Source: Mesocentrotus franciscanus (Eukaryota; Echinodermata; Echinoidea; Camarodonta; Strongylocentrotidae). Taken from it: a stretch of 64,000 nucleotides of DNA. The notes under the pieces are model-generated. The model saw only the letters and a list, made by a program, of their open reading frames with translations, was not told the DNA's origin and did not search any database. The stretch covers positions 35,356,737-35,420,736 of the forward strand of contig CP137672.1 of NCBI GenBank assembly GCA_037976565.1. The letters are read 5' to 3'. A program made the position numbers and the translations under genes. This document shows, one piece after another, positions 31,154 through 43,089 of this stretch (within the stretch, counting starts at the first letter, position 1; each line of letters opens with the position of its first letter).

Positions 31154-31490
31154 GTATGTTGTAAACCTCATATTGTTGGACCTCTAGGCATATTGATTGT
31201 GAAGGTAAGAATGCAGCTAATCTGCTCTTGTCCAAGGGTCGGAGGTCTTTTGTTATTGATATAAACTGCTTGTTAATAGCTTCTGCTGTTTTTTCATAAC
31301 ATTTGGGGTCATTATCTACAATACCTTGTACTTTTATGACTGGTGAATCTAAGTTTCTTTTAGTTATTATCTTAATCTGTTTGTACCATGCTCCTGGGTT
31401 TGTTGTTTTAAAGTGTGATACACGAGTATTATAAGGATGATTTTTTTTTAAATACATTATCATTTGATTGATTGATCTTATTCCGCAAAC
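31154..31490 (-). pseudogene. Non-LTR retrotransposon fragment (right part)
   Basis: Minus-strand frame with NPGAWYKQIKIITKRN and TAEAINKQFISITKDLRPLD, the region between endonuclease and RT in many LINEs. Its frame enters the MITE at the lower-coordinate side, so the two LINE pieces belong together. This LINE marks the junction between blocks I and II. Confidence 0.75.
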
Positions 31491-32329
31491 GTCGCCAAAT
31501 CTGCTTATCTTGTTGTTGTTAACTTCAGCTTTACTCTTGTTTCACCTTTATCAATCAGATTTTGTTTTCCAAAGCAGAACATCATTATCAGACATTTGCT
31601 TTAGGCTTTTAATTTGTCCAGAATATAGGGTTTGGGTATTGGGTTAGGACTTGGTTGAGGTGTGGTTCCAGTTTGATCCAAAATGAATGATCAAAGTTTG
31701 AAACACAAGCCAAGTTAGCGCTAGTTGAAACTACAGGCTGGTTAAATATGCCCAAATATGGTGGTAGAGTCTCTGCCTGGCAGCAGTAGATGGCAAGTTC
31801 AAATCCTGCTGGTTCCAAGAATTTTTCTGACTTGTTTTCAATTACAGATCAAGCACGCGATCTTTATTTACTGGGTGCAAGCCAAACATGTGTTTAAAAC
31901 AATGGTGAAATATTGTACATAATCATGTCTCCATGGCACATACCATCAAGTGAAGAACCCCCTCCCCTTCCCTGCTCATATAGTTTTTGTGTTAACCTTG
32001 AGATCGCTCTTGCTTTAAAACTTCAAGTAAACTATAAGTTTCCAAAACCATGAGTGTGTACAAACAGTTCTTAACTACAAGAAACCTTAAAGTTTAAAGC
32101 CAAAATTTTTACAGAGTGACTCTCTTGTGAACCTAGCCTCTATTATAACAATAACGTAAGATAAATGTACATGATAAACAAAGTCAAAATAAACGTATGT
32201 TCTTCCAAAGTTGGACATTTATTGTACTACCTCAGATCAGGAGTAATGAAATCAAATCTGTGTTAACCCGGCTTTAGCTCATACATTAAATGAATCATAA
32301 ACCTTCTCTGAACAGAGGGAATTCATTAA

Positions 32330-32866
32330 AGGGATTGGGTAACATTGTTCAGATGAGAGAAAATGGTGCTAAGGTAGTGACTTCAATGCTAGATGTACAA
32401 TTAAAGATAATCTGAAACTAGTTTGAGTGAAAACAGACCATTATTAATGATAAGAATTGGGAAAAGCTGATCTGATTGATTCCTTTATTCTCCCAACTAT
32501 ATTATTACAATTTAATTACATTTTAGGTGAATGTAAATCCTCACAAAGCAATGAATTGGCTCTATATACCATTCCAGACATTTAAGTGTTAACAGATTTT
32601 AAAAGCCTGTTTTTATATCTTATTTTCATGGAAAAACGGTTGGGAAAATTTAAAAATTGGTTGAGATAATTTACTGTTACAAGTGTTAGAGGGTATTGCA
32701 CCGTGACGCCTTCAAAGAAAACCATGAATATCTTTGTGGTTTGAGAATTTTCTCAGGATTTTTTGCATGTTAGAGGGTTAGCACAGTAAAAGGAATATGA
32801 TAAGTAACATTTCATACAAAAATACGCAGTTTTTTTATCAACCTTCAACAATGTTACCGAGTCACT
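32330..32866. mobile_element. TTAA-flanked MITE, family C, with empty site in block I
   Basis: TTAA at 32326-32329 and 32867-32870; block I has a single TTAA at 11940-11943 in otherwise identical flanks (GAATTCA, TCTTCAAAAGG). The ends AGGGATTGGGTAACATTGTT and AACAATGTTACCGAGTCACT are imperfect inverted repeats. Block III begins inside this element (42593-42700). Confidence 0.92.
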
Positions 32867-33242
32867 TTAATCTTCAAAAGGCTGAGATGGTCAGAGTCTG
32901 CCCCTAAGTTCTCAGCTATAAAGTGACAAAATTATTTAAAACCTTACAATGAAAACGGATGGTTTAGTCCAAATATCAATGTATTAAATCTGTAAAGAGA
33001 TACATGTATTGTTTGTTCAAACACCCAGATGTCATTTTTAAAGTTCATATATCATTATTACCAATCCCAATCAGGAAGATTATATCTGTTTTTATTTCCA
33101 TATCTTATGCAAAATTTGGCGATTTCTTCCAAAATGTGATTACAGTGGAATCGTAGAGTATGTGGTGTGCTATAGGAATATGTCCCTACTCTTCCCCTAG
33201 CCTAGGATAACTTGAAGATCAATTGGTACAGGGTTATCCTCA

Positions 33243-33424
33243 TTAGGCGGAGGGCACTAGAAGTGGTGTCGGCTTGGTGCTTGAGCATTGAGAATCAAAG
33301 ACTCCATTCCGTATGTCAGAAGCAACCTTCTCCAGGTCGTCATTCTGAGGGGGTAGTTTGATCACGATGGACCCGCAGCTTACCAGATAGAGGCTATCAA
33401 ACTTATCGTTATCGAACCTGTAAT
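33243..33424 (-). CDS. TIMP gene 2 (block II), exon 3
   Basis: Same exon as 12269-12501 with NYRFDNDKFDSLYLVSCGS and VFDSQC. About 12 of 57 aligned residues differ from block I. An extra base near the end creates an earlier TAA (33243-33245), giving a tail ending LLVPSA. All family cysteines remain. Confidence 0.82.
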
Positions 33425-33537
33425 CTGAAATGTTGAAAATATGATGAAGAAGTTTTTATGGGTGTGTTTATAAGTAATTGCTCATACAATTATTCCAAAA
33501 CAATGAACTGATTTAATCTATAGTTTCTCTGTGTTGT

Positions 33538-33830
33538 AATAATAATAATTATATTTGCTTATATAGCGCCTAACACTTACTTTATCAGAAGTCTCTAAGT
33601 GCTCTACAATAATGCAGCATAATTACCCTGGCTTTAGCAGTGCAGCTGTCACGCGCGCTGCGTTTCAAGGAATACATTCCTACCAGGTCCCCATTTACTT
33701 CACCTGGGTGGAGTGTGGCAAATGTAGATCAATGTCTTGCCAAAGGACATTAGTGCCGCGGTAGGACTCGAACCGCGGACCTTGTGATCGACAGTCCGGC
33801 GACGTATCCACTGACCACGACACCTCTACT
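33538..33830 (-). repeat. tRNA-derived SINE, blocks II/III only
   Basis: Minus-strand element with a clear pol III promoter: A box TGGTC..GTGG and B box GGTTCGAGTCC (33774-33764), body CCTTTGGCAAGACATTG and CACCCAGGTGAAGTAAATGG, tail GCGCTATATAAGCAAATATA plus ATT triplets. Block I has the empty site near 12640 (GGGTTGTTCATG); TTGT borders the insertion on both sides. The block III copy is at 43385-43675. Confidence 0.82.
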
Positions 33831-34391
33831 TGTTTAAGGAGTGTTTGCATTGCCAAGACTCAAGAGGGGAAGGGGGCAAATGGTGCTACTTGGCAGATTA
33901 GAACCATGAAAACGGATCGAATTGCGGAGCCCTGCATTCACTTATACAAGGTGCTTTACAAGGGGTTTTAACATGTAACAACGACATGGTGGAATTTTGG
34001 CATTACATGTTTGAAAATCTGCCGCAGGTTTGAATTTTGAAACAGGCTTTGAAGTTAGTGATGGATTAAAATTCATTGTCAACCGAATTCATGTCTGAAA
34101 TATAAGACATAACATTTGTTTGAAAATGCTTCAAAATATGGCTCATGTTGAACCAGATTTATTCAAAAATATATGCAATGCAGTCTGAGGGTTGAATTGT
34201 ACAAATTTTTTACAAATACATGATAAAATAATACTCTAATTATGATACAGTGCTATGGTTGAGTTTATTGCATGTAGCACTGAGAGGGGTGTAATTGCAC
34301 TTAGTTGAAAGAAAACAGAAATTAGTATCCTCAAGAACGTCCAGAGAAGACTACCATGTAAATGTTTGATAATGGTAGATGTGGTACTTAC

Positions 34392-34631
34392 TTCCAGCTA
34401 GGATATAGTCTTCATTCTTCTGTAGAGCAACACCACAGGCAGCACTGTTGGAAGCAGACTTGAGGATGTTTCCCCCCAGCTCAACATGTTCGTCTTTATT
34501 ACGGTAGATCTTACTGACATTCAAGGTGTAAGTCACAGGAGAATTAGAGATGGTAAAGATGATTGAGCTATTACCGTTGTCCTGGGGAAGATTACTGACT
34601 CTGTCCTCCTCCAGGACTGTAGCCGAAATGA
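34392..34631 (-). CDS. TIMP gene 2 (block II), exon 2
   Basis: 240 bp in frame with its neighbours; encodes VISATVLEEDRV, SPVTYTLNVSKIYRNKD and SAACGVALQKNEDYILAG. The Cys4 and YILAG strand are conserved, but 24 of 79 residues differ from block I, three residues are missing after VSK and one is added in the loop before SPVTYT. Nearly all base changes alter the protein. Confidence 0.88.
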
Positions 34632-34796
34632 CTAGGGAGTAGGGAATAATAGTTTTGTTTAACCAGGGAAGCCTCATCAGCATCAATGCTCTTCTTCCTA
34701 AAGACCCTGCAATTATTATCACCCCAGCAAATGCCAGTTACCCATTTACACCTGGGTGGAGAGTGGCAGATGCGGATTAATGTCTTGCCAAAGGAC

Positions 34797-35130
34797 AAGA
34801 AGAAGAAGGAGAAGGAGAATGAGGAGGACGCGAACAGAACAAAAACAAGAACAGAAGAAGAAGAAGAAGAAGAAGAAGAAGAAGAACGAGAAGGAGGAGA
34901 AGAAGAAGGAGAAGAAGAAGAAGGAGAAGAAGAACAAGAAGGGGAAGAAGAAGTAGAAGAAGGAGGAGGAAGAAGAAGGAGAAAAAGGACAAGAACAAGA
35001 AGAACAAGAAGGGGAGGAGGACAAAAAGAAGAAGGAGAAGAAGAACAAGAACAAGAAGAAGAACAAGGAAAACGAGAAGAAGATGCAAAAGAAGAAGGAG
35101 GAGGAGGAGGAGAAGAAGAAGAAGAAGGAG
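34797..35130. repeat. (GAA)n/(GGA)n purine tract, block II
   Basis: About 330 bp of A and G with scattered C, grown in the SINE tail; equivalent to 13870-14400 in block I and 44635-44970 in block III. Long Glu/Lys/Arg or Phe/Ser/Leu frames here are artefacts. Confidence 0.95.
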
Positions 35131-36313
35131 GATATCACATTGTAATATAACGTCTCTATGCGCTTCAAAAGGACTTTGGATATTATTGCCCCGGCTATAG
35201 CTTCGGCAACTGTAGCGTTTGATGCATTCAAGGAATAGTTCCTATCATGGACTCAGGTACTACAGTTGAGTCTACTTAGTGTGGCAAATGTGAATTAATG
35301 TCTTGCCTAAGGACATTAGTGCTGTGGCCCTATTGAAAGGGATAAAGGGTTTATCACGTTAAACCATGATAATTTTGAGTTCCGGTAATAATGGAAATAG
35401 ATTTTCACAGCATCAAACAAAACTTTATTTGCATGTTCAAGATATCGGAGAAACATTTTGATGGAAAATGTATAATGCTTGCCTAGTACATGTGGAAAAA
35501 AGATAGAGAAATCATGCTAGTACTGCAGTGTAGTCCCATTCCCAACCATGAGGTCTCATAAATGCAAATGTGCATTGTGCTTTTCAGCGAGAGAGATAGC
35601 CAGCTAGTTTTTGACAGTTTGCATTAATATTTTTAGCCAGTTCAAACAACCCATCTACAGTATCATGATAAAAATACCAGAATCACTGTAAGACAAAATT
35701 CCACTACCAGAAGTATAGATCACTACATATTGACAAGTCAAGAAATACTTGTTGGCCAATCAATACAGTTAGTAAGCTGTTAGCTGATAATCATTCCTGT
35801 TCTTAACGCAGATCATGCTGAATGTTATTGTTTTGGTTTACATGGCAGCTATACAGCTAATGAATCATAACTTTGTTTTAAGTTACAAAGGTGACTAGAC
35901 CATTGAGCAGTGGGTTGTTCCATCAAATATTGTATTCATTGACAATTCTTATTTTGGGAGCATTCCAGCCTGATACTGCTAGTTAATATCAGAAGGGCAT
36001 TCAATGTGTGTTAAGTGATATGCCTGAATGGTCTTCTGGCTCCAGAAAGACGTAATATCCACAATATGATACCCTTCTTGTATCAATAGACCTGTAATTT
36101 ACTGATTTATGCATACTTCTTGAACAAGAGTTGTTGACAACTCAAAAGCTTGTTAGAGGCTTGTCAGACATAGCAATGCGTAATGTATGCTGGAGAGAAA
36201 TATATACACAGGTCTATTTTTATACACACACTGAGGCTCTGCTGTGTGTTTATTTGCAATTAAGTGATTGAAGTAATCATATTGAAGAAAAAAAGAGAGA
36301 TGTTTTTTCTTAC

Positions 36314-36419
36314 CGTAATCGGCTTTGCAGTACCTATCAGCAGGAGTTTGATAAAAGCAACTACAAGCTTGTGTGCCCCCAATCATCAGGGCAATTGAGA
36401 AGATTGCAAGACAGTACAT
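36314..36419 (-). CDS. TIMP gene 2 (block II), exon 1
   Basis: MYCLAIFSIALMIGGTQA followed by CSCFYQTPADRYCKADYG. Signal peptide differs from block I at three positions; the mature start is identical. Here the following intron lacks the Penelope-like insertion, so the exon 1 to exon 2 distance is only 1.7 kb. Confidence 0.9.
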
Positions 36420-36587
36420 TTTGAGAAATACTCTTTTGCCCCGATTCAAAACAGAAAATGAAAACAGACTGATGAAACCTTGTACCACACCCTGATGTTT
36501 TGGCAAATAAATAGTCTAGGATAACAATGAGATTATATTCAACAGCTGGTAACCCTGTAGCTAATATGTGTAAAATATACCCCCTAT

Positions 36588-36744
36588 GGGGTGTTTCACG
36601 AAACAATTAGTTGGTGGTTTTCACCGACTAATATCATTTTCACCAACAATTTCATTGTCACCGACTATTTTCCAAGCCTCTGATTGGTCAAATTTAGTCA
36701 GCGCTGACAGTTGTCGGCGGACAAATGTTGATGAAACACCCCCC
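36588..36744. mobile_element. Short MITE (GGGGTGTTTCA ends), blocks II/III
   Basis: The ends GGGGTGTTTCACGAAAC and GATGAAACACCCCC are inverted; the interior has CACCGACTAA-type repeats. Block I has the uninterrupted site near 18460. End sequence resembles the MITE at 27124-27433, so both may answer to the same transposase. III copy: 46432-46588. Confidence 0.7.
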
Positions 36745-36798
36745 TGATATGAGTTTAGAGAGTACCGAAGTGCTGACGTCATATTCGCTTGTCGTCTG

Positions 36799-36931
36799 GG
36801 CAGCGTTCACGAAACCGTCATAAGTACAAGTTCAGCGACATCCCATTGAAATGCGTGTATTAAGTTTAATACGCGTTTCAATGGGATGTCGCTGAACTTG
36901 TACTTATGACGGTTTCGTGAGACGCAGCCCA
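36799..36931. mobile_element. Near-perfect hairpin element, blocks II/III
   Basis: Arms of about 56 bp (36807-36863 and 36865-36920) are almost perfect inverted repeats, each carrying CATAAGTACAAGTTCAGCGA. Outermost bases GGGCAGCG and CGCAGCCC also pair. Block I has the empty site CTTGTTGTCCAGG. There is essentially no loop, so it should extrude as a cruciform. III copy: 46637-46771. Confidence 0.82.
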
Positions 36932-37115
36932 GGTTACTGCTTCCAAACAACAGAGCCTGTGTATGAGGTTCACTGTGAAATCATTCAAGCAATGGGCTGG
37001 AGCAGGGCACATTCAGGGCAAAAGTGTTAGGAACCAACAACCTTGACAACTTGCCCAGTATGATGTCACACTTCAATACTCTATCTTGCATCGGGGAAGA
37101 GGGGCGTGGTATTTA

Positions 37116-37705
37116 CCCCCACCCCCTTTCTTCTCCAAGTTGCAGTTTCGAGGAAATTTGCCTTTTGATCGTCTGTTTTGAGGCATTATTTTTGTGATAT
37201 TATTTCTGCAAACAAATTTATAAATTGAATATATCCTATGTATACTGAAATGAAGAAACAATGTCTTTCTTCCTAAGAAGTCTCATCAACTTTTTTTCCT
37301 GAAGGAAATCATTCAATCACCCTCCCTCCTGACACATCCCCCTTCGTATGTCATGCATGTTGTTAACATATCTTACACTGACTAGTAGTAGCTGTCTGTC
37401 ACGAAGCGACAATGACCGCCTTCACTTTCATGAAGGCTGCTTGCAAAGGTGGGTAAGTACCGGTAGCTCTTGCAAGTTACTAACGGCACTCTCTCGGGGA
37501 ACTGGTGGCAGTTTCACACCGGCGAGGACAAGCCAGGACGGGTGTGAACCACTAGACCCTGCACTGACACTGACACACTGACTAATCTAGTAATATACCC
37601 TGTATCTGTAAAGCCCTTAGTGATATTGTAAATGCGTTAAGAGCTATATGAATCCTGACTATTATTATTATTATTATTATTATTAATGTTTTATTAACCC
37701 ATGGC
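37116..37705 (+). mobile_element. SINE-like insert with (ATT)n tail, blocks II/III
   Basis: Present in II and III (46955-47535) but not in I. The 3' end GTAAAGCCCTTAGTGATATTG to GAGCTATATGAATCCTGAC plus ATT triplets is the tail shared by the SINE families here. The body is different, and a GTGAACCACTAGACCCTG segment resembles the reverse of a tRNA B region. Family not recognised. Confidence 0.55.
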
Positions 37706-38611
37706 AGCTCAGAGTTTTCTCAATGTCTCAATGAATCAGCTTTTCCTCCTCAAATTGGCAACAATTATTTTTTAATTTCTACTCTTTCATCATTTAATTT
37801 TAAAAAGAAAGGGGGAAAATGGAATTAAGGAGGAAACTGTGTGAATGAAAATTACGAAAAATCAACAAGCAATTGCCAATTTGCGCACAAAACTAGTGAT
37901 TTTAGATTTAACTCCCCGTTGCCAATTTAGAGACTTTAATGATTAATCTCAATTAAATGAACGACACAGTGTACTGCAACAGAAATGGACTCAAAATTTC
38001 AAGTGATTTTTTGTACTTGCTTCTCATGTACCATTTGGAATTCAGAGAATTTTAGAACAAAAGATAGAAAGAAAAAAAACATCACCTAAAGGTATAACAC
38101 TAAACCACTGTGGATTAAAGACAGCTGTCAGTTCTGTTGTTTGTCTAGTCGCACTTGATCCTGTTAACCAGACAGGTCGATTCTTTGTTCTTCAGATCAT
38201 ATGAAATTATTGATTGGTTTTAAGTTGTGGTGTCAAAGAATTTCATATATTTGTGAAAGTGGCAGTGTGGAATTTTATCATGTCTCGGGGGTCCTGTAAC
38301 ACTAAGCTTTAATAGCAATTGATTGTACAGTTGTAAATCATGGTAACAAAATAGCAATCAACTGCTAAGTTATATGTGTGCTCCATATAAAAATACATAA
38401 AATGCGATACAAGTATTAATTGAGTGCCTGGCAACGCTGGGCGTAATAATACTTACAGGGCCCTTAGGAAGAATAGTATACATTACAAAGTACTAAGGAG
38501 GCTACCCTGAGTAAACAAAGATAATCATTATCATCATCATCATCTTTGTTGTTATTATTAGTAGTAGTAATAAGTATTATTATTATTGTTAATACTATTA
38601 TTATTTATTGT

Positions 38612-38924
38612 AGAGGTGTCGTAGTCGAGTGGTTCGATCCCCTACACTGCACCAATGTCCTTTGACTAGGCATTAATGCACATTTACCACTCCATATCCA
38701 GGAGAGAAATGGGAACCTGGTAGAATGACAAAAGCCTTTGAATTAGTAATTGCCATATACCCTCATGATGACCATATGGTAGGAATACTCCCCAGGGAGT
38801 GGAGATGGTGCACATCGTGTGTCAATGAATCTGATGACCGGGGTAATAATATCTGTAAAGCGCTCAGAGACGGTATTTCGTATAAAGCGCTACCGTATAT
38901 AAATCCATATAATAATTATTCTAT
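38612..38924 (+). repeat. SINE before ERCC6L exon d, block II
   Basis: Same insertion as 19612-19912, with a few base changes and an extra AATAATT in the tail. Confidence 0.72.
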
Positions 38925-38931
38925 TCTGCAG

Positions 38932-39080
38932 ATACTTCACAGGGCAGCAGCTGAAGGAGCTGTTTGTTCTCGATGACCCCAAGGTATCACAGACACAGAT
39001 GCAGCTTGAAGCTATGCACTCATCTCACAGGAAGACTGATACACTACTGGATGCTCATATTGCTTTCTTGTACTCTGCAG
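38932..39080 (+). CDS. ERCC6L: ERCC6L exon d (block II)
   Basis: In frame, encoding YFTGQQLKELFVLDDPKVS and the DAHIAFLYSA end, one substitution from block I. The exon-end echo array follows at 39081-39660. Confidence 0.88.
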
Positions 39081-40127
39081 GTTAGTACACAGACTAGAAG
39101 ACAAACAAATATACAAACACATAAATATGAAACAATATAAACAAATAAATAAACAAATACATACACACACACCTATTTTGTTTTGATGCTCATATTCCCT
39201 TCTTGCACTCTACGGTTTAGTAAATAGACAATAAGAAAAACAAATATACAAACACATAAATAGGAAATAATATAAAAAAGCAAACAAACAAATACATACA
39301 CACACACCTATTTGGTTTCGATGTATGTGTTGTTCTAACACATTAACAGACAAAACATACAAACAAACACTTAGAAAGAAAAAGACACAAAAACGTACAG
39401 GTATACTCGTTTACTCACCCTCATCCAAATTTGATGCATACATAGACTTTTCATGCACTATAGGTTAACAGAACAAACAGACAACATAAAATACATAAAG
39501 AAACATAGAACACTCACATTAATGCATACTGCCTACTAGTATACTTTGGATGAACAGAGAAACCTTAAACAGAGACAAAAACATACAGGCATATACTCAC
39601 CCTCATTCAATTTCAGTACTTGCATTGCCTTCTTGTGCAGGTGACAATTTAAGATAAACAAACAAATAGACAAACAAACAAATACACAAATAGAAATATA
39701 CTCTCTCATTCAAGAGAACCTGATATACAAACATACATGTAGATACTGCCTTGTGATGTATTCTTTCATTAAAACAACACATAAATATGACAGAAAAAAT
39801 GTATTCATATAAATGTACATGTACAGTTAAAAACTAAGTTATTCATACCCTTACAAAGTTTTGTAATATTTCAAGTATGTGAAATATTGATTAGTCACGA
39901 TTTATATTCCTTGAAGGTTACATTTAAAAGTATTTAACAACTGCCCTAATTCATTCTAGAGTTACGAAAAACACACCATAACAAATATCAAATTTACAAA
40001 GAGTATGAATGATTCTGTTGTTAACTGTATGTGTACTTTTGATGAGAGAATAGATTTCCGTGCCAGGGATAATTATCCAAGAACCTTTTCCAACAACCCA
40101 CTTTCATACTGATTGCCAACTGTTCAG

Positions 40128-40405
40128 CATGTCCTGTGGCAAGGCATTAATCTACATTTGCCACTCCATACCCAGGAGAGAATTGGGAACCTGGTTGGAT
40201 GACAAAAACTTTTGTGTTAGTAATTGCCATTTGCCCTCAGTGACTATATGGTAGGAATAAACCCCAGGGAGTGGAGATGGTACACATCGTATGTCAATGA
40301 ATCCGATGACCAAGGTAATAATATCTGTAAAGCGCTTATAGATGGTAATTCGTATTAAAAGCTATATAAATCCAGATTATTATATTATTATTACTATTAT
40401 TCAGC
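40128..40405 (+). repeat. Headless SINE before ERCC6L exon e, block II
   Basis: Counterpart of 21178-21445 with the same truncation. III copy: 49967-50235. Confidence 0.68.
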
Positions 40406-40442
40406 ACTGAAAGGAGTCATCTTGTTTTTGTTTTGTTATCAG

Positions 40443-40546
40443 CTATCTTTGGTATCAGTGACCATGATCTGATGTTCTCCCAGGAGGCTCATGTGGAACC
40501 AGACCAGGAGTACGAAGAAGAAGGAAACCAGTATATCCAACAAAGG
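40443..40546 (+). CDS. ERCC6L: ERCC6L exon e (block II)
   Basis: Same length and protein as block I; only silent changes (for example GAGTACGAAG). Confidence 0.92.
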
Positions 40547-41050
40547 GTAAGATCAGCTTCAATAAAAGAATTTCATCCTCGAAATTGATCATAGTGCAGT
40601 GGATACATGTACTAAAATACACATCTTTGGTAAAAAATAAAAAAAAACACTACTGGGTAGCTATAGTAATAGTGGGGTGCGGTGCTATTTTTCAGGAATT
40701 GCAGAAGCACAGTTACAAAACACATTTTCTGGTGGTAAAATATATGAGAAAGCTTAACAAAGTGTAGATGAGATAGCAAAGCTTATGTGATTGTATGAGA
40801 ACGCTAAGCAAAATGTATACATGTTTGGAATGGCATAATTATGAAATCATTATTTTGTTGCATAAAGGAAGAACTATAATGAAGAGATCCAGATTAAGTA
40901 CACATACATGTATATGCCATTACTACCAAAATTATTATTGAGATAAATTGGAGTTCATTTTTAATATTCTGATATCACTAAAAATTCATGCCCTTTTTTT
41001 GTGCCACTAAAATACCATCAAACTGCCTAAAAATTTGACTGATTGATAAC

Positions 41051-41388
41051 GGTTCTAGGACACCTGCCCCCTGGACATCCACCCCCCAGATAACCACCCT
41101 CTAGGACGACTACCCCCCCCCCCTGGGACAAATACATGTACCCCCTAGGGCAACCACCCTCTAGGACGACTACCCCTAGGACAACTACCCCCAGACAACT
41201 ACCCCTACAACAACCATCCTCTAGACAACTACCCCCGGAATGCTATCTTAGGTCCGGGGTAGTTGTCCGGGGTAGTTGTCCGGGATAGTCGTCCTAGAGG
41301 GTGGTTGCCCTAGGGGGTAGTTGTCCGAGGGGGTAGTTGACTGAGGGTGCTTATCCAGGGGGGGGATGCAGGGGTAGGTGTCCGATAC
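41051..41388. mobile_element. Fold-back element with TAC/CCC minisatellite arms, block II
   Basis: Flanked by the direct repeat GATTGATAAC (41041-41050 and 41389-41398); block I has it once near 21980. The left arm consists of tandem units like TAGGACAACTACCCC and the right arm of their reverse complements (GGGGTAGTTGTCC), meeting at CCGGAATGCTATCTTAGG. Ends are GGACACCTGCCCC and GGGGTAGGTGTCC. The III copy is 50880-51216; homopolymer lengths differ between the copies. Confidence 0.85.
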
Positions 41389-41664
41389 GATTGATAACAT
41401 CAGGGGCCTAATACTCTAAATATTTATCTTTATTTCCAGACATTTCGAAACATATTCCATTTTCAGCCTTGAGTTGTTTGAACTGACTGATTTGTGATAT
41501 TTATGATAACAGTCTGTCAATAATTTCGCATGATTGTTAGATAGTGCATCCTTAAGCTTCAAATGGACAGAAATAGGCACTACTGGAAGATGGTAAGCAA
41601 AACCAGATTTTTATATGAATTACCTCAGCTCAAATCAAGATGTATCATGCCTCACCTGATTTAG

Positions 41665-41877
41665 GTACAAAGGGCACAGGATCTTGTGGCCCAAGAATCT
41701 GACCTGACTCGAAAGTTGAACGATCACATCCAGCGTGGCACGGAGGAAATGGCGGGGCCAAGAAGCGCTATTCTATGAATGTCAACCGAGAGCGGCTTTA
41801 GAATGAATGGTCGGAGAAGACGGGAGAAGGAGTCATCAACCCACCTCTTCAACATGTTCCAAAACATTACAAGCCCG
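41665..41877 (+). CDS. ERCC6L: ERCC6L exon f (block II), frame-broken
   Basis: One base shorter than the other blocks (GAGGAAATGGCGG replaces GAGGGTCCTGGCGG), and a CAG codon is changed to TAG near 41803. It lies about 200 bp from the contig end, and block III shows the intact sequence, so low-quality consensus is more likely than a real lesion. Confidence 0.8.
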
Positions 41878-42092
41878 GTTAGTACTGTGTAATGAAGATC
41901 GTAAGGTGCACAGCTTAGATCGCCATTATGTTGTCTATTTTACACCTGATCAGATTTTAACGTGTGGAATGGTACAGTGCATGTATAAAAATAAACAGGT
42001 ACAAAGGGTACAGCCTTATTCTTTGAAATCACAATGTTCACAGTGTTAGTTGTTGTATGTTGTCTTTAAAGTATTTTGAAAGACTTTCCATT

Positions 42093-42592
42093 NNNNNNNN
42101 NNNNNNNNNNNNNNNNNNNNNNNNNNNNNNNNNNNNNNNNNNNNNNNNNNNNNNNNNNNNNNNNNNNNNNNNNNNNNNNNNNNNNNNNNNNNNNNNNNNN
42201 NNNNNNNNNNNNNNNNNNNNNNNNNNNNNNNNNNNNNNNNNNNNNNNNNNNNNNNNNNNNNNNNNNNNNNNNNNNNNNNNNNNNNNNNNNNNNNNNNNNN
42301 NNNNNNNNNNNNNNNNNNNNNNNNNNNNNNNNNNNNNNNNNNNNNNNNNNNNNNNNNNNNNNNNNNNNNNNNNNNNNNNNNNNNNNNNNNNNNNNNNNNN
42401 NNNNNNNNNNNNNNNNNNNNNNNNNNNNNNNNNNNNNNNNNNNNNNNNNNNNNNNNNNNNNNNNNNNNNNNNNNNNNNNNNNNNNNNNNNNNNNNNNNNN
42501 NNNNNNNNNNNNNNNNNNNNNNNNNNNNNNNNNNNNNNNNNNNNNNNNNNNNNNNNNNNNNNNNNNNNNNNNNNNNNNNNNNNNNNNNNNNN
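42093..42592. other. Assembly gap, exactly 500 N
   Basis: A round-number run of N joining two contigs. Sequence left of the gap continues, by homology, at 51946, and sequence right of it repeats 32761, so the contigs overlap by about 9.3 kb and the gap does not represent missing DNA between neighbours. Confidence 0.97.
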
Positions 42593-43089
42593 TTTTTGCA
42601 TGTTAGAGGGTTAGCACAGTAAAAGGAATATGATAAGTAACATTTCATACAAAAAATACGCAGTTTTTTTATCAACCTTCAACAATGTTACCGAGTCACT
42701 TTAATCTTCAAAAGGCTGAGATGGTCAGAGTCTGCCCCCCCCCCTAAGTTCTCAGCTATAAAGTGACAAAATTGTTTAAAACCTTACAATGAAAACGGAT
42801 GGTTTAGTCCAAATATCAGCTTCATGTATTAAATCTGTAAAGAGATACATGTATTGTTTGTTCAAAGACCCAGATGTCATTTTTTAAAGTTCATATATCA
42901 TTATTACCAATCCCAATCAGGAAGATTATATCTGTTTTTATTTCCATATCTTATGCAAAATTTGGCGATTTCTTCCAAAATGTGATTACAGTGGAATCGT
43001 AGAGTATGTGGTGTGCTATAGGCATATGTCCCTACTCTTCCCCTAAGCCTAGGATAACTTGAAGATCAATTGGTACAGGGTTATCCTCA

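Larger units (their letters stand above)
31495..42092. repeat. Block II of the triplicated segment
   Basis: Collinear with block I from about 10905 and with block III from 42593. Ends inside the intron before the large ERCC6L exon, at the N run. From 32761 on it is nearly identical to 42593-51945, the few differences being mostly homopolymer-length changes. Confidence 0.88.

Noticed and set aside
34746..35231. Long Glu/Arg or Phe/Ser frames over the purine tracts (also 14182-14442 and 44431-45071)
   Set aside because: Simple-repeat translations with no start context, splice fit or domain.
42038..42675. Open frames of about 170-209 codons across the gap
   Set aside because: They consist of N and carry no sequence information.
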